Assembly: GCA_937885735.1 (NCBI GenBank)
Contig: CALABN010000269.1
Span: 1-7,332, forward strand
Source of the DNA: an uncultured Bacteroidota bacterium
GTDB taxonomy: Bacteria > Bacteroidota > Bacteroidia > Bacteroidales > SZUA-534
Length of the DNA: 7,332 nucleotides
Direction of reading: 5' to 3'
The notes under the pieces were generated by a model that was not told where the DNA came from, did no database searches, and saw only the letters and a list, made by a program, of their open reading frames with translations. Numbering within the stretch: the first letter of the stretch is position 1; each line of letters opens with the position of its first letter. Below, piece by piece: positions 1 to 6,164 of the stretch. A program made the position numbers and the translations under genes.

Positions 1-502
1 CGCATGTCTCTTGGCCACGTCCCCAACGTGGGTCACGGAAGATGTTTACGTTAGGGCACCAGAATGTAAGTTCAGGATTGCCAGGGTAGTAGGTTACGCC
101 CATTGGCACGTTGAACAAGGCCGAATCCTGGTGATTGGTGCGGTTCCAGTTGGCGCGAGCCTCGTCTGAAACTGTTGAGAACACATTGTACATCAGTTCA
201 GGGCTGAATGCTGATGCAAGGCCAATTGGCTGTGGATAGACTGTGTAGCCGTCTTGACGTACGCCGTGGCAAGCCTCGCTCCACCAGTTGTAGGACGGAA
301 TCCCAAGTCGGTCGACAGACACTGACTTGTTCATCATTAGACCAACTTTCTCTTCTGGTGTCAAAAGAGAAATAAGATTTTCAACCCTTTCATCAATCGA
401 CAGTTTTGGATTTTGAAAAGGATACTCGTACGACTGCTTGTTGCAGGATACGAAAGTGGCCGACAGTGCGACCAACAATAGAGGTTTGAAAAATTTGCTC
501 AT
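1..502 (-). CDS. GH3 family glycoside hydrolase (beta-glucosidase/beta-xylosidase-like lipoprotein), N-terminal 167 residues, 3' end outside window
   Basis: The frame runs from an ATG at 502 to the left edge without a stop, giving 167 residues of a family whose members usually have 700-860. Residues 1-20 form a lipoprotein signal peptide: Lys3 and Lys6, then a hydrophobic run ending in FVSC with the lipobox Cys at 20. The mature enzyme is therefore probably lipid-anchored to the cell envelope. The rest matches the start of the GH3 TIM-barrel domain: TPEEKVGLM (48-56), RLGIP (65-69), NWWSEACHGV (72-81), YPQPIGLASAFSPEL (89-103), SDEARA (112-117) and FWCPNVNIFRDPRWGRGQET (147-166). The WW(N/S)EA.HG and RDPRWGRGQE signatures are typical of the beta-xylosidase/beta-glucosidase branch. 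The catalytic Asp nucleophile lies outside the window, so activity and substrate cannot be settled. The gene starts 6 nt after the DUF1573 stop and probably shares its transcript. Confidence 0.93.
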   Translation of the reverse strand, partial: MSKFFKPLLLVALSATFVSCNKQSYEYPFQNPKLSIDERVENLISLLTPEEKVGLMMNKSVSVDRLGIPSYNWWSEACHGVRQDGYTVYPQPIGLASAFSPELMYNVFSTVSDEARANWNRTNHQDSALFNVPMGVTYYPGNPELTFWCPNVNIFRDPRWGRGQETC

Positions 503-508
503 CGCAGT

Positions 509-1549
509 TTAATTATTGAATTTAAATGTTAGTTCCTTAAATGGTCGTTGGGGGTCGTTGGTAAACAAGTTTACGCGGAACCCTTTTAATGATTCTGATT
601 TTGCTGTAACACTGACAGTTGCATTTGGCTTAACTTTAGTGCCTTCGGCAATGTTCAGCGTTACACCTTGCGGTATCTCAACTGCATATATGACTAAATC
701 AGATTTTCCCTTGTTAGTGAGTTCTATTGACCCCGACATTGTGCTTGAAAACCAGCCTGTTGTCAGTTCGCCAACCGAAGGATATGTCTGCATATCGGGG
801 GCATTATCAGCGTTTGCGGGTTTTGCAAGGCATATTGCTGATGTGACTATCGGAAGGCGCGACTTCTTTCCGTCAACATACACCCATATTGTATCGGAAT
901 AAGTGCGGAAGACTTTGTCGGGCATAGTATAGGTGATAGTTATGGCCGATTCCTTGCCAGCACCGAGTTTCGGAGGGCAGACAACGCGCATTTCGGTTTT
1001 GTTTGCATATTCAACTTCCAATGAAATTGCCTTGTCCGATGCATTTGCAATATATACTTGCTTTTGCCCGATAGCCCCCTGATTGACGTATCCGAACTGG
1101 ATGTTGGTTTTGTTTGTGTATAGCAAGTCGGCTATGTTGTAGAAATAACGGTCTTGGATGCTACGGTCGGCAGGCACTACGTTTGCCTTTGTCGAAAGCG
1201 TGCCAAGGCTTCTGCCTTCCGAATCGACAATCTCAATGGTGCGGTAAGTGTCGCCTACAGCGCCTGCTGGCGAATAATAGACATTGACGTCGCCTATCTT
1301 GCCTGGCAGAATGGGCTTGCTGTCGAAATCGGCATTGATGCACGAACAGCCTGGTATTGCTCTTGAAATTGTGACTGGCTTTGAAGAGTTGTTAAGCAAA
1401 TGGAAAGTGTGGCTGACGGGACCTTCTGCCTCGTCAATTGTGCCGAAATCGCATTCGTACGTGTCAAACGATGGCACGTCTGGCATTTCTTGCGCCATAA
1501 CTGATGCCGACGCAAGCAAAGCGACCAACAAATAGATTAGTTTTTCCAA
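509..1549 (-). CDS. Secreted DUF1573 domain-containing protein (Ig-like folds)
   Basis: From the TTG at 1549 the product is 346 residues and begins MEKLIYLLVALLASASVMAQ, a clean signal peptide with a likely cut after VMA. The frame stays open upstream to another TTG at 1570 (353 residues), but no in-frame ATG precedes the signal peptide. I prefer 1549 because it puts the basic residue at the very start and leaves room for a promoter-like box at 1568-1575. Counting from 1570, residues 40-127 match DUF1573: DFGTIDEAEGPVSHTF (41-56), GCSC (74-77, the usual CGC position) and PILPGKIGDVNVYY (86-99). Two further beta-rich segments (about 155-245 and 277-352, the last with TNDPQRPFKELTF) look like additional Ig-type folds. 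Bacteroidetes carry many such exported proteins. Their role is not established; a periplasmic or surface scaffold is plausible. It is followed after 6 nt by the GH3 gene. Confidence 0.88.
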   Translation of the reverse strand: MEKLIYLLVALLASASVMAQEMPDVPSFDTYECDFGTIDEAEGPVSHTFHLLNNSSKPVTISRAIPGCSCINADFDSKPILPGKIGDVNVYYSPAGAVGDTYRTIEIVDSEGRSLGTLSTKANVVPADRSIQDRYFYNIADLLYTNKTNIQFGYVNQGAIGQKQVYIANASDKAISLEVEYANKTEMRVVCPPKLGAGKESAITITYTMPDKVFRTYSDTIWVYVDGKKSRLPIVTSAICLAKPANADNAPDMQTYPSVGELTTGWFSSTMSGSIELTNKGKSDLVIYAVEIPQGVTLNIAEGTKVKPNATVSVTAKSESLKGFRVNLFTNDPQRPFKELTFKFNN

Positions 1550-1567
1550 GTTGCAACTGTTTACGTA

Positions 1568-1575
1568 CAAATTTA
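1568..1575 (-). promoter_or_regulatory. Candidate Bacteroidetes -7 box for DUF1573-GH3
   Basis: The minus strand reads TAAATTTG here, an exact match to the Bacteroidetes -7 consensus TAnnTTTG. Transcription would start near 1561-1564, giving a leader of about 12-15 nt before the TTG at 1549. No TTTG is found at the expected -33 distance, so the assignment is weak. If right, it excludes the upstream TTG at 1570 as the start codon. Confidence 0.35.
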
Positions 1576-1610
1576 TGCAATTCTAATCATCCTGAACTTG
1601 TTATCTTAAA

Positions 1611-1650
1611 GAGTTATTAGACGTTTGTCGATAAAATTTGTTAATAACTC
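1611..1650. repeat. 9-bp inverted repeat upstream of DUF1573
   Basis: GAGTTATTA (1611-1619) and its exact reverse complement TAATAACTC (1642-1650) are separated by 22 nt, about 36 nt upstream of the candidate -7 box. The spacing (31 bp from arm to arm, close to three helical turns) would suit a dimeric regulator. It could also be chance in AT-rich DNA. Confidence 0.35.
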
Positions 1651-1746
1651 GAAAAGAATGGGATTTTGACGGGAATTTTTAAGGTTGAAGGGTGAAACAC
1701 TTCGCTGTTTAGAGGTTGAGACTTTGGCGATTGGCTGTTAGCCGTT

Positions 1747-1771
1747 GGCTCTTAATTAAGAGCCCATTTTT
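1747..1771 (+). terminator. 18-nt perfect palindrome followed by ATTTTT
   Basis: GGCTCTTAATTAAGAGCC (1747-1764) is fully self-complementary and is followed by CATTTTT, the shape of an intrinsic terminator reading on the plus strand. No plus-strand gene ends here, however. The two flanking genes both read on the minus strand, where the palindrome is not followed by a T run. It may be part of the surrounding hairpin element, or it may limit antisense transcription. Confidence 0.4.
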
Positions 1772-1794
1772 CCAATTAATTGACAATTGGTTTA

Positions 1795-1916
1795 GTCCCG
1801 TAGGGACAGAAGATTGGTAGAAATGCTATATCCCGCCTATGGAAGGCGTGCCGTAGGTACGCGACAATGAATAATGTTGATTCGGTAGAAACGCAAAAAT
1901 TTTGCGTCTGTACAGA
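1795..1916. repeat. Tandem hairpin units (CCGTAGG...GGTAGAAA) with adjacent palindromes
   Basis: Two related units follow each other. Unit A has the hairpin GTCCC-GTA-GGGAC (1795-1807) followed by GATTGGTAGAAA. Unit B has the hairpin GCGTGCC-GTA-GGTACGC (1846-1862, one G-U pair) followed by GATTCGGTAGAAA. Both hairpins have a GTA loop. A third stem, CGCCT/AGGCG (1834-1848), shares bases with the unit B stem, so the two cannot form together. Two more palindromes follow: ACGCAAAAATTTTGCGT (1891-1907) and TCTGTACAGA (1907-1916). The layout resembles REP-like extragenic repeats that I associate with Bacteroidales genomes; the copy number elsewhere cannot be judged from this window. Confidence 0.6.
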
Positions 1917-1965
1917 AGGGTAAACGCAATTCGTTCGTGATAATTCGTTTCAAATCGTGGTTAAA

Positions 1966-2001
1966 AATCTGCGAAAATCAGTCCAATCTGTTAAATCTGC
2001 G
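1966..2001. repeat. Degenerate 9-10 nt periodic AATC repeat
   Basis: Four degenerate units start at 1966 (AATCTGCG), 1976 (AATCAGTCC), 1985 (AATCTGTTA) and 1994 (AATCTGCG), with steps of 10, 9 and 9 nt. The last unit ends eight bases before the nudC stop codon at 2010-2012. The period is close to one helical turn. I read it as the tail of the extragenic element at 1795-1916. It is not a coding repeat. Confidence 0.5.
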
Positions 2002-2009
2002 TTCAAAAC

Positions 2010-2786
2010 CTAAAATTCAGAATGTATCAGCCTATATGCGATAGAGCCAGGGTTGGGGCTGGCAGGGCAATTGTCGCGGTCGAACCATTGGGCGTCGGAA
2101 ATTTCGTCTTTTTGAAGTTTTATCTCGCCACTTTCGTATTCAGCGGTGAAGCCAAGCATCAACTGGTCGGGGAATGGCCAACTTTGGCTACCGCGATATT
2201 GAATGTTCTTTACCTTGATGCCTATTTCCTCTTCAAGTTCGCGCTGTACGGCGTGCTCAGCCGATTCGCCACCCTCAATGAAGCCCGCAACGCAGGCGTA
2301 AATGTCTTGATTTCGCTGAACGTGGCGGGCAAGCAGTATCTTGTCGCCCTTGTTCACAAGCACAATCACACACGGTTCTATGCGCGGAAAATGAATTTTC
2401 TTGCAGTTGGGACATTCTCGTGCTGTAAACTGGTTGCTTTCAATCAGTTTTGCACCACAAGCACAACAATACTGTGTACTCTTGCGCCAATTTATCAATG
2501 CCTTTGCACGTGAGGCCTGAAAAACCGACTTTTCATCGTTTTCGGCAAAAAATTGACGGGTTGGGATAGTGGTGTATTCCAAAGGCAGGTTTTCCTTTGA
2601 TTCAAGACCTAATGCACAAATTTCAAACTCTTGTTCTTCAAATAAATCCGACTTATTATCTAAAGTATTAATTTTAGTTAAGTCGGCAAATGAAAGGCTA
2701 CTCTTGTCGGCTTTAAGGACAATTTCCTTGCCAACCAAAGCAAAGCATTTGCAATCAGTACTTTGTGGGTTTTCTACAAGTGACAT
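2010..2786 (-). CDS. nudC: NAD(+) diphosphatase (NudC-type Nudix hydrolase)
   Basis: This 258-residue protein has the full NudC layout. The variable N-terminal part (1-100) is followed by a zinc ribbon with C107-x2-C110 and C125-x2-C128. The Nudix domain follows, with a complete box from G168 to I190 (G-x5-E-x7-RE-L-x-EE-x-G-I); the motif residues E174, R182, E183, E186 and E187 are all present. The NudC signature SQPWPFPxS appears as SQSWPFPDQ (200-208), which marks the NADH/NAD-cap branch but with Ser for the first Pro and Gln for the final Ser. The family splits NAD(H) into NMN(H) and AMP and can remove NAD caps from RNA 5' ends; the site of action is the cytoplasm. The ATG at 2786 is the natural start, and the length matches E. 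coli NudC (257). It is the last gene of a probable three-gene minus-strand unit, 67 nt after the permease stop. Confidence 0.93.
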   Translation of the reverse strand: MSLVENPQSTDCKCFALVGKEIVLKADKSSLSFADLTKINTLDNKSDLFEEQEFEICALGLESKENLPLEYTTIPTRQFFAENDEKSVFQASRAKALINWRKSTQYCCACGAKLIESNQFTARECPNCKKIHFPRIEPCVIVLVNKGDKILLARHVQRNQDIYACVAGFIEGGESAEHAVQRELEEEIGIKVKNIQYRGSQSWPFPDQLMLGFTAEYESGEIKLQKDEISDAQWFDRDNCPASPNPGSIAYRLIHSEF

Positions 2787-2809
2787 AACTAAAAATCATT
2801 TAAAGGAGG

Positions 2810-2853
2810 GTTCTATAAATTGATTTCGAGAGATTTTTGAATTTTTATAGAAC
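2810..2853. repeat. 10-bp inverted repeat between the permease gene and nudC
   Basis: GTTCTATAAA (2810-2819) and its exact reverse complement (2844-2853) enclose 24 nt and fill most of the 67-nt gap. The right arm touches the permease stop codon (2854-2856). In RNA it would form an AT-rich stem-loop just after that stop. No T run follows on the minus strand, so a strong intrinsic terminator is unlikely. An mRNA-end stabiliser or an operator for nudC fits better. Confidence 0.5.
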
Positions 2854-4161
2854 TCACCTAAATTCCTCTGCCATAAGTTTGCGTTTGCCTGTGGCAAACA
2901 AAAGTGCCACAAAGGCTATCATAAAGAACACTGACAGCAAGGCAACACTGTTGCGCATACTTCCTGACAAGTGCTCAATCAATCCAAAACCAAACATTCC
3001 AATCACAATGCCAATCTTTTCGGTAATATCGTAGAATGTAAAGTAAGATGCTGTGTCAGTGGTGTTTTCGGGTATCAACATTGCGTATGTGGAACGCGCT
3101 TGCGACTGTATGCCACCCATAACAAAACCCACGCTAATGGCAAGAATGTAGAAGTGGGTGGTGGTCTGCGTGAAATATCCGCCAATGCAAATGGCAATCC
3201 ATACAGCGAGCATTATCAACATAGATGCAAAATTACCGCATTTGTTTGACACTCTTGCAAATATAAACGAGCCAATCATTGCCAGAAACTGAATCAGCAG
3301 TATTGCGACAATGAGTTCAGTGGTGCCAATGTGAAGTTCAACGCTACCAAAGAGCGTGGCCACCAGAATTATTGTCTGAACACCCATACTCAAAAACAGG
3401 AACGATATCAAGAATAAGTTCATAACTCGTTGACGGAAAAGGTTTTTTGCGACAATTACCATTTCCTTGAATCCTTGAGAGAGAATCTTTGAATTTATTT
3501 TTGTCTTCGCCTTGAATTCCTTCAAATGCCTGAAGGCAATGAGTGCAATGCCAAGCCACCACAAGCCGACAAGCAGGAACGAGAAACGATACGAGGCCTG
3601 TTCACTTGCGAATCCCCAAAATTGCCAGGTGTAAATTATCACTATGCAGAACACAAACAGAATCATACTGCCAATGTATCCCCAAGCAAAACCTTTGGCA
3701 CTCACTATGTTATGCAGTCGATTGGTGGCAATTATCGGAAGGAACGAATTGTAATAGACTGTTGCGCCAGCCCAGCCAATGACAGCCAAAATTGTCAGCA
3801 AAAGTCCATACACAATATTGCTTCCAGTAAAGAAATATAGCCCAGAGCAGGCCAGCGAGCCTATCACTGTAAAGAAAACCATAAAACGCTTTCGGTAGCC
3901 ACCCATATCGGCAATGCCCGAAAGAAGAGGCGTTATCAATATTATCAACGCGTAGCCAAGCGCTATGGCATAATCGTAAATAACCGTGTTCTTGATAGTG
4001 AAGCCAAAAATCCGCACAAACTCACTGCCAAAGAATTGTGTTGTAACTTGTTCATAATAAATAGGGAACAAGGCCGATGCAACAATCAGGCTATAGACGG
4101 AATTTGCTATGTCGTACGAACACCAGGCGTTTATCGTCTTCCGATTATTCTTCTCAATCAT
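2854..4161 (-). CDS. MFS transporter, UMF1/Atg22-like family
   Basis: This 435-residue integral membrane protein has about twelve hydrophobic segments (roughly 16-37, 61-83, 92-113, 116-139, 159-178, 193-211, 247-271, 281-302, 311-329, 336-355, 384-398 and 405-424) and a longer polar cytoplasmic loop (about 211-246) between the two halves. Family marks are WCSYDIANSVYS (13-24), the MFS loop GIADMGGYRKR (82-92) and GGIQSQARSTYAMLIPE (349-365), which is typical of UMF1/Atg22-like permeases. The length is normal for the family. Yeast Atg22 exports amino acids from the vacuole; bacterial substrates are mostly unknown and I do not assign one. The ATG at 4161 lies 4 nt after the stop of the phosphotransferase gene, so the two are surely cotranscribed and probably translationally coupled. 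Only the tight spacing suggests a functional link to envelope modification. Confidence 0.9.
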   Translation of the reverse strand: MIEKNNRKTINAWCSYDIANSVYSLIVASALFPIYYEQVTTQFFGSEFVRIFGFTIKNTVIYDYAIALGYALIILITPLLSGIADMGGYRKRFMVFFTVIGSLACSGLYFFTGSNIVYGLLLTILAVIGWAGATVYYNSFLPIIATNRLHNIVSAKGFAWGYIGSMILFVFCIVIIYTWQFWGFASEQASYRFSFLLVGLWWLGIALIAFRHLKEFKAKTKINSKILSQGFKEMVIVAKNLFRQRVMNLFLISFLFLSMGVQTIILVATLFGSVELHIGTTELIVAILLIQFLAMIGSFIFARVSNKCGNFASMLIMLAVWIAICIGGYFTQTTTHFYILAISVGFVMGGIQSQARSTYAMLIPENTTDTASYFTFYDITEKIGIVIGMFGFGLIEHLSGSMRNSVALLSVFFMIAFVALLFATGKRKLMAEEFR

Positions 4162-4165
4162 TGCT

Positions 4166-5986
4166 CTATTTCAGATTGAAATCATTCAGCAAAGTTTGTA
4201 AAAAAGCGTGACTTTGCCTAACAGTTGTGTCGGAAGGTGAGCCCGAAGTCAGTTTCGATGATGAATTATCCCACGTTAATTGCTCATCTTCAACAATATA
4301 GCCAATACCATTGTTATATGAATAAAATGCAAACGGCTGACTGCCCGCAAGCACGTCCTTGCTAAAGGTAAAATCATCACTTTCAATGCCCAACTGATTG
4401 CATACGAGTTCAGGTATGTCGTTTTGGCTCAAGCATTGGCTTATAACCGTATCTGCTATGTTGAGTGCACCGCCAAGCCAAATCATTGGAATATGGAATT
4501 TTTCAGTTACGTGGACTGGCGAATTGCCAGGATGACGGCTTCCGTGGTCGGCAACCAAAATGAGAAGAGTGTTGTTCCACCACGGCTCTGCCGACGCCTT
4601 ACGCACAAAATCGCCAATGCAACTGTCGGTATAATGGACAGAGTTAAGGAACAGGCTTTCCTCGTCATAACCAGTGAATTGGCTTGTGTGAGGAACCTCA
4701 AAAGGCTCGTGACTGCTCAATGTGAACAGAGTGCTGAAAAATGGTTCGGAAAAGTTGTTTATGTCGGAATGCCAACGGTCAAGGACAACGTGGTCGTGAG
4801 CGCCCCATTTAGAGTTCATGTCACCCTTGTCAAACGCTTCCATAGTGACCAAACGTCCGTAATTGCCTGTTATGAAGTACGATTTCATATTGGCAAATTC
4901 AATGTCGCCACCGTAATAGAATGACGAATTGTAACCCTCTGCGTGCAGTTTATGGCTCAAATGTGGCAATCGAGAAGCCTTTGTCGTAAGTTTTATTATG
5001 GAAGTGGTTGGCTGTGCAGGATAACCGCTCAAGATGCTGACAATTCCCTTGTCGGAACGGTCGCCACTGGCATAGCAGTTGCTGAACAGGACACCCGTAT
5101 GCGAAAGGCTGTCGAGGTTGGGAGTGACACCAGACATTCCACCAACGCAACTGACCACCTTTGCCGTGAAACTTTCCATTATCATTATCAAAATATCAGG
5201 CTTGTCTGTCTTGAGCAGGCGGGTGCTTGTGGAACTAGACTTCAGCATATCGGCCACAATGGCATCGGCATCGGCCTGTGGCATAAAATCTACAGTCTGC
5301 ATACGCTTTAGGTAGCGCAACGAGTTGCAGAAGTTCCATTCAGCATTTACGGCAGAATGGTTTGCAAACTGATTGTTGCTGAAATATACACTGCCAGTCT
5401 TGTTTGATGCAATGCCAAATCCGCCACGGATAGGAATCACGCACGTTCCAGCCAAAATGAAAATGGCAGGGGCGAACCACCAGTTTGCCTTTTCCATTTC
5501 ACGCATCGGCTTGTCGACAAAACGTATGTAAGCCTTGATGCTCAACCAGATGAACAATGTTATCCAAACAAAAAAAATCAACGTCAGCCACAACGGTGTT
5601 GATGCGACAGCCTCTTTCGGAGTCTTGAGATACATAAGCACCGTGCTGTCGATATGGAACCCCCAATTTCGGTAAAGTTCGCAGTCGCAGATGCCCAAAA
5701 TGGCACTCAATACTATGAGTGTCAATGTTATGCACTTAATTATGGTTGCAGGTGTTTTGGCTTTCAGTCCGACTGTTGCGGTGAGAATGACCATAATCAA
5801 GCAAGTAAAATATCCGCCCATTGAGACATCGAGGCGCAATCCGTGCCAAAATGTGAGCATCACGGTTCCAAACGACAGTTCGGACGTCAATCCAATGTTG
5901 TACAACTCAAAAAAAAGACGGATAACGACAAAAAAGGCAACCCAATACAAATAATACCTTACACTAACCAATATACGCTGTAACAT
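4166..5986 (-). CDS. LTA synthase family / sulfatase-fold membrane phosphotransferase
   Basis: This 606-residue protein has an N-terminal membrane part with about five helices (near 10-32, 55-73, 80-100, 130-152 and 168-186) and an extracytoplasmic alkaline-phosphatase/sulfatase-fold domain (about 262-600). Metal and active-site elements match the LtaS/MdoB group: PDILIMIMESF with E271, the nucleophile loop GDRSDKGIVSILSGYPAQPT (308-327), KWGAHDH (393-399), SSHEPF with H426, and LVADHGSRH with D480 and H481. At the nucleophile position this protein has Ser311 (codon TCC), where the family normally has Thr. Relatives move phosphoglycerol or phosphoethanolamine onto envelope glycans or lipids. 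Bacteroidetes make no classical lipoteichoic acid, so the acceptor is unknown. The ATG at 5986 gives a natural membrane start. It is the first gene of the unit that continues into the permease and nudC. Confidence 0.9.
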   Translation of the reverse strand: MLQRILVSVRYYLYWVAFFVVIRLFFELYNIGLTSELSFGTVMLTFWHGLRLDVSMGGYFTCLIMVILTATVGLKAKTPATIIKCITLTLIVLSAILGICDCELYRNWGFHIDSTVLMYLKTPKEAVASTPLWLTLIFFVWITLFIWLSIKAYIRFVDKPMREMEKANWWFAPAIFILAGTCVIPIRGGFGIASNKTGSVYFSNNQFANHSAVNAEWNFCNSLRYLKRMQTVDFMPQADADAIVADMLKSSSTSTRLLKTDKPDILIMIMESFTAKVVSCVGGMSGVTPNLDSLSHTGVLFSNCYASGDRSDKGIVSILSGYPAQPTTSIIKLTTKASRLPHLSHKLHAEGYNSSFYYGGDIEFANMKSYFITGNYGRLVTMEAFDKGDMNSKWGAHDHVVLDRWHSDINNFSEPFFSTLFTLSSHEPFEVPHTSQFTGYDEESLFLNSVHYTDSCIGDFVRKASAEPWWNNTLLILVADHGSRHPGNSPVHVTEKFHIPMIWLGGALNIADTVISQCLSQNDIPELVCNQLGIESDDFTFSKDVLAGSQPFAFYSYNNGIGYIVEDEQLTWDNSSSKLTSGSPSDTTVRQSHAFLQTLLNDFNLK

Positions 5987-6006
5987 TCTTCAAATCATTG
6001 ATTTTG

Positions 6007-6036
6007 TAAATATACACCTTTAATGTCATAGACAAA
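6007..6036 (-). promoter_or_regulatory. Candidate promoter for the phosphotransferase-permease-nudC unit
   Basis: On the minus strand TTTG (6036-6033) is followed after 18 nt by TATATTTA (6014-6007), one base off the Bacteroidetes -7 box TAnnTTTG. A start near 6000-6003 would leave a leader of about 15 nt before the ATG at 5986. Spacing and position are reasonable, but there is no independent support. Confidence 0.4.
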
Positions 6037-6039
6037 AAT

Positions 6040-6073
6040 GCCATCCATCATATTAAAAAATGTGATGAATGCC
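6040..6073. promoter_or_regulatory. Imperfect dyad between the divergent promoters (possible operator)
   Basis: GCCATCCATCATATT (6040-6054) and AATGTGATGAATGCC (6059-6073) form an inverted repeat of 15-base arms with 12 matching positions and an AAAA centre. The heptamer AATGCCA also occurs twice in direct orientation (6037-6043 and 6068-6074), 31 bp apart. The dyad sits between the candidate minus-strand promoter (6007-6036) and plus-strand promoter (6095-6124). A regulator bound here could control both transcripts. Confidence 0.4.
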
Positions 6074-6094
6074 AAAATAACAAAAGAAATTTTA

Positions 6095-6124
6095 TTGGGA
6101 CAAAACCGAAAATAGATATATTTT
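6095..6124 (+). promoter_or_regulatory. Candidate promoter for the PAS-domain gene
   Basis: TTG (6095-6097) is followed after 19 nt by TATATTTT (6117-6124), one base off TAnnTTTG. Transcription would start near 6128-6131, giving a leader of about 35 nt before the ATG at 6165. An alternative -7 box, TTAGTTTG, overlaps it at 6123-6130. Confidence 0.35.
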
Positions 6125-6164
6125 AGTTTGTTCAAATTTAAATAAGGTAACCAACACTTTTTCT

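Larger units (their letters stand above)
1571..2009. other. 439-nt gap without a gene between nudC and DUF1573, rich in palindromes
   Basis: No convincing coding frame is present. From left to right it holds an inverted repeat (1611-1650), small hairpins AAACA/TGTTT (1695-1710) and GGCT-GTT-AGCC (1733-1743), an 18-nt perfect palindrome (1747-1764), an AT-rich hairpin CCAATT/AATTGG (1772-1790), two CCGTAGG hairpin units (1795-1891), two more palindromes (1891-1916) and a 9-10 nt periodic repeat (1966-2001) that ends eight bases before the nudC stop codon. The density of dyads suggests an extragenic repeat element of the REP/BIME kind rather than plain spacer. Confidence 0.7.

Noticed and set aside
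1747..2001. Possible CRISPR array
   Set aside because: The repeats are short, palindromic, unequal and not separated by unique spacers of constant length, and no cas gene is present.
1996..2009. Terminator for nudC directly after its stop codon
   Set aside because: No stem followed by a minus-strand T run is visible in the first bases after the stop; the sequence there is the AATC periodic repeat.
2022..2513. A 163-codon plus-strand frame opposite nudC
   Set aside because: It is antisense to the zinc ribbon and Nudix box and has no family features of its own.
2802..2811. AAAGGAGGGT resembling a strong Shine-Dalgarno site on the plus strand
   Set aside because: No plus-strand gene follows. 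The flanking genes read on the minus strand, where this is CCTCC.
4424..4924. A 166-codon open frame on the plus strand
   Set aside because: It lies antisense within the LTA-synthase-like gene, whose active-site motifs are read from the minus strand, and its translation has no recognisable features.
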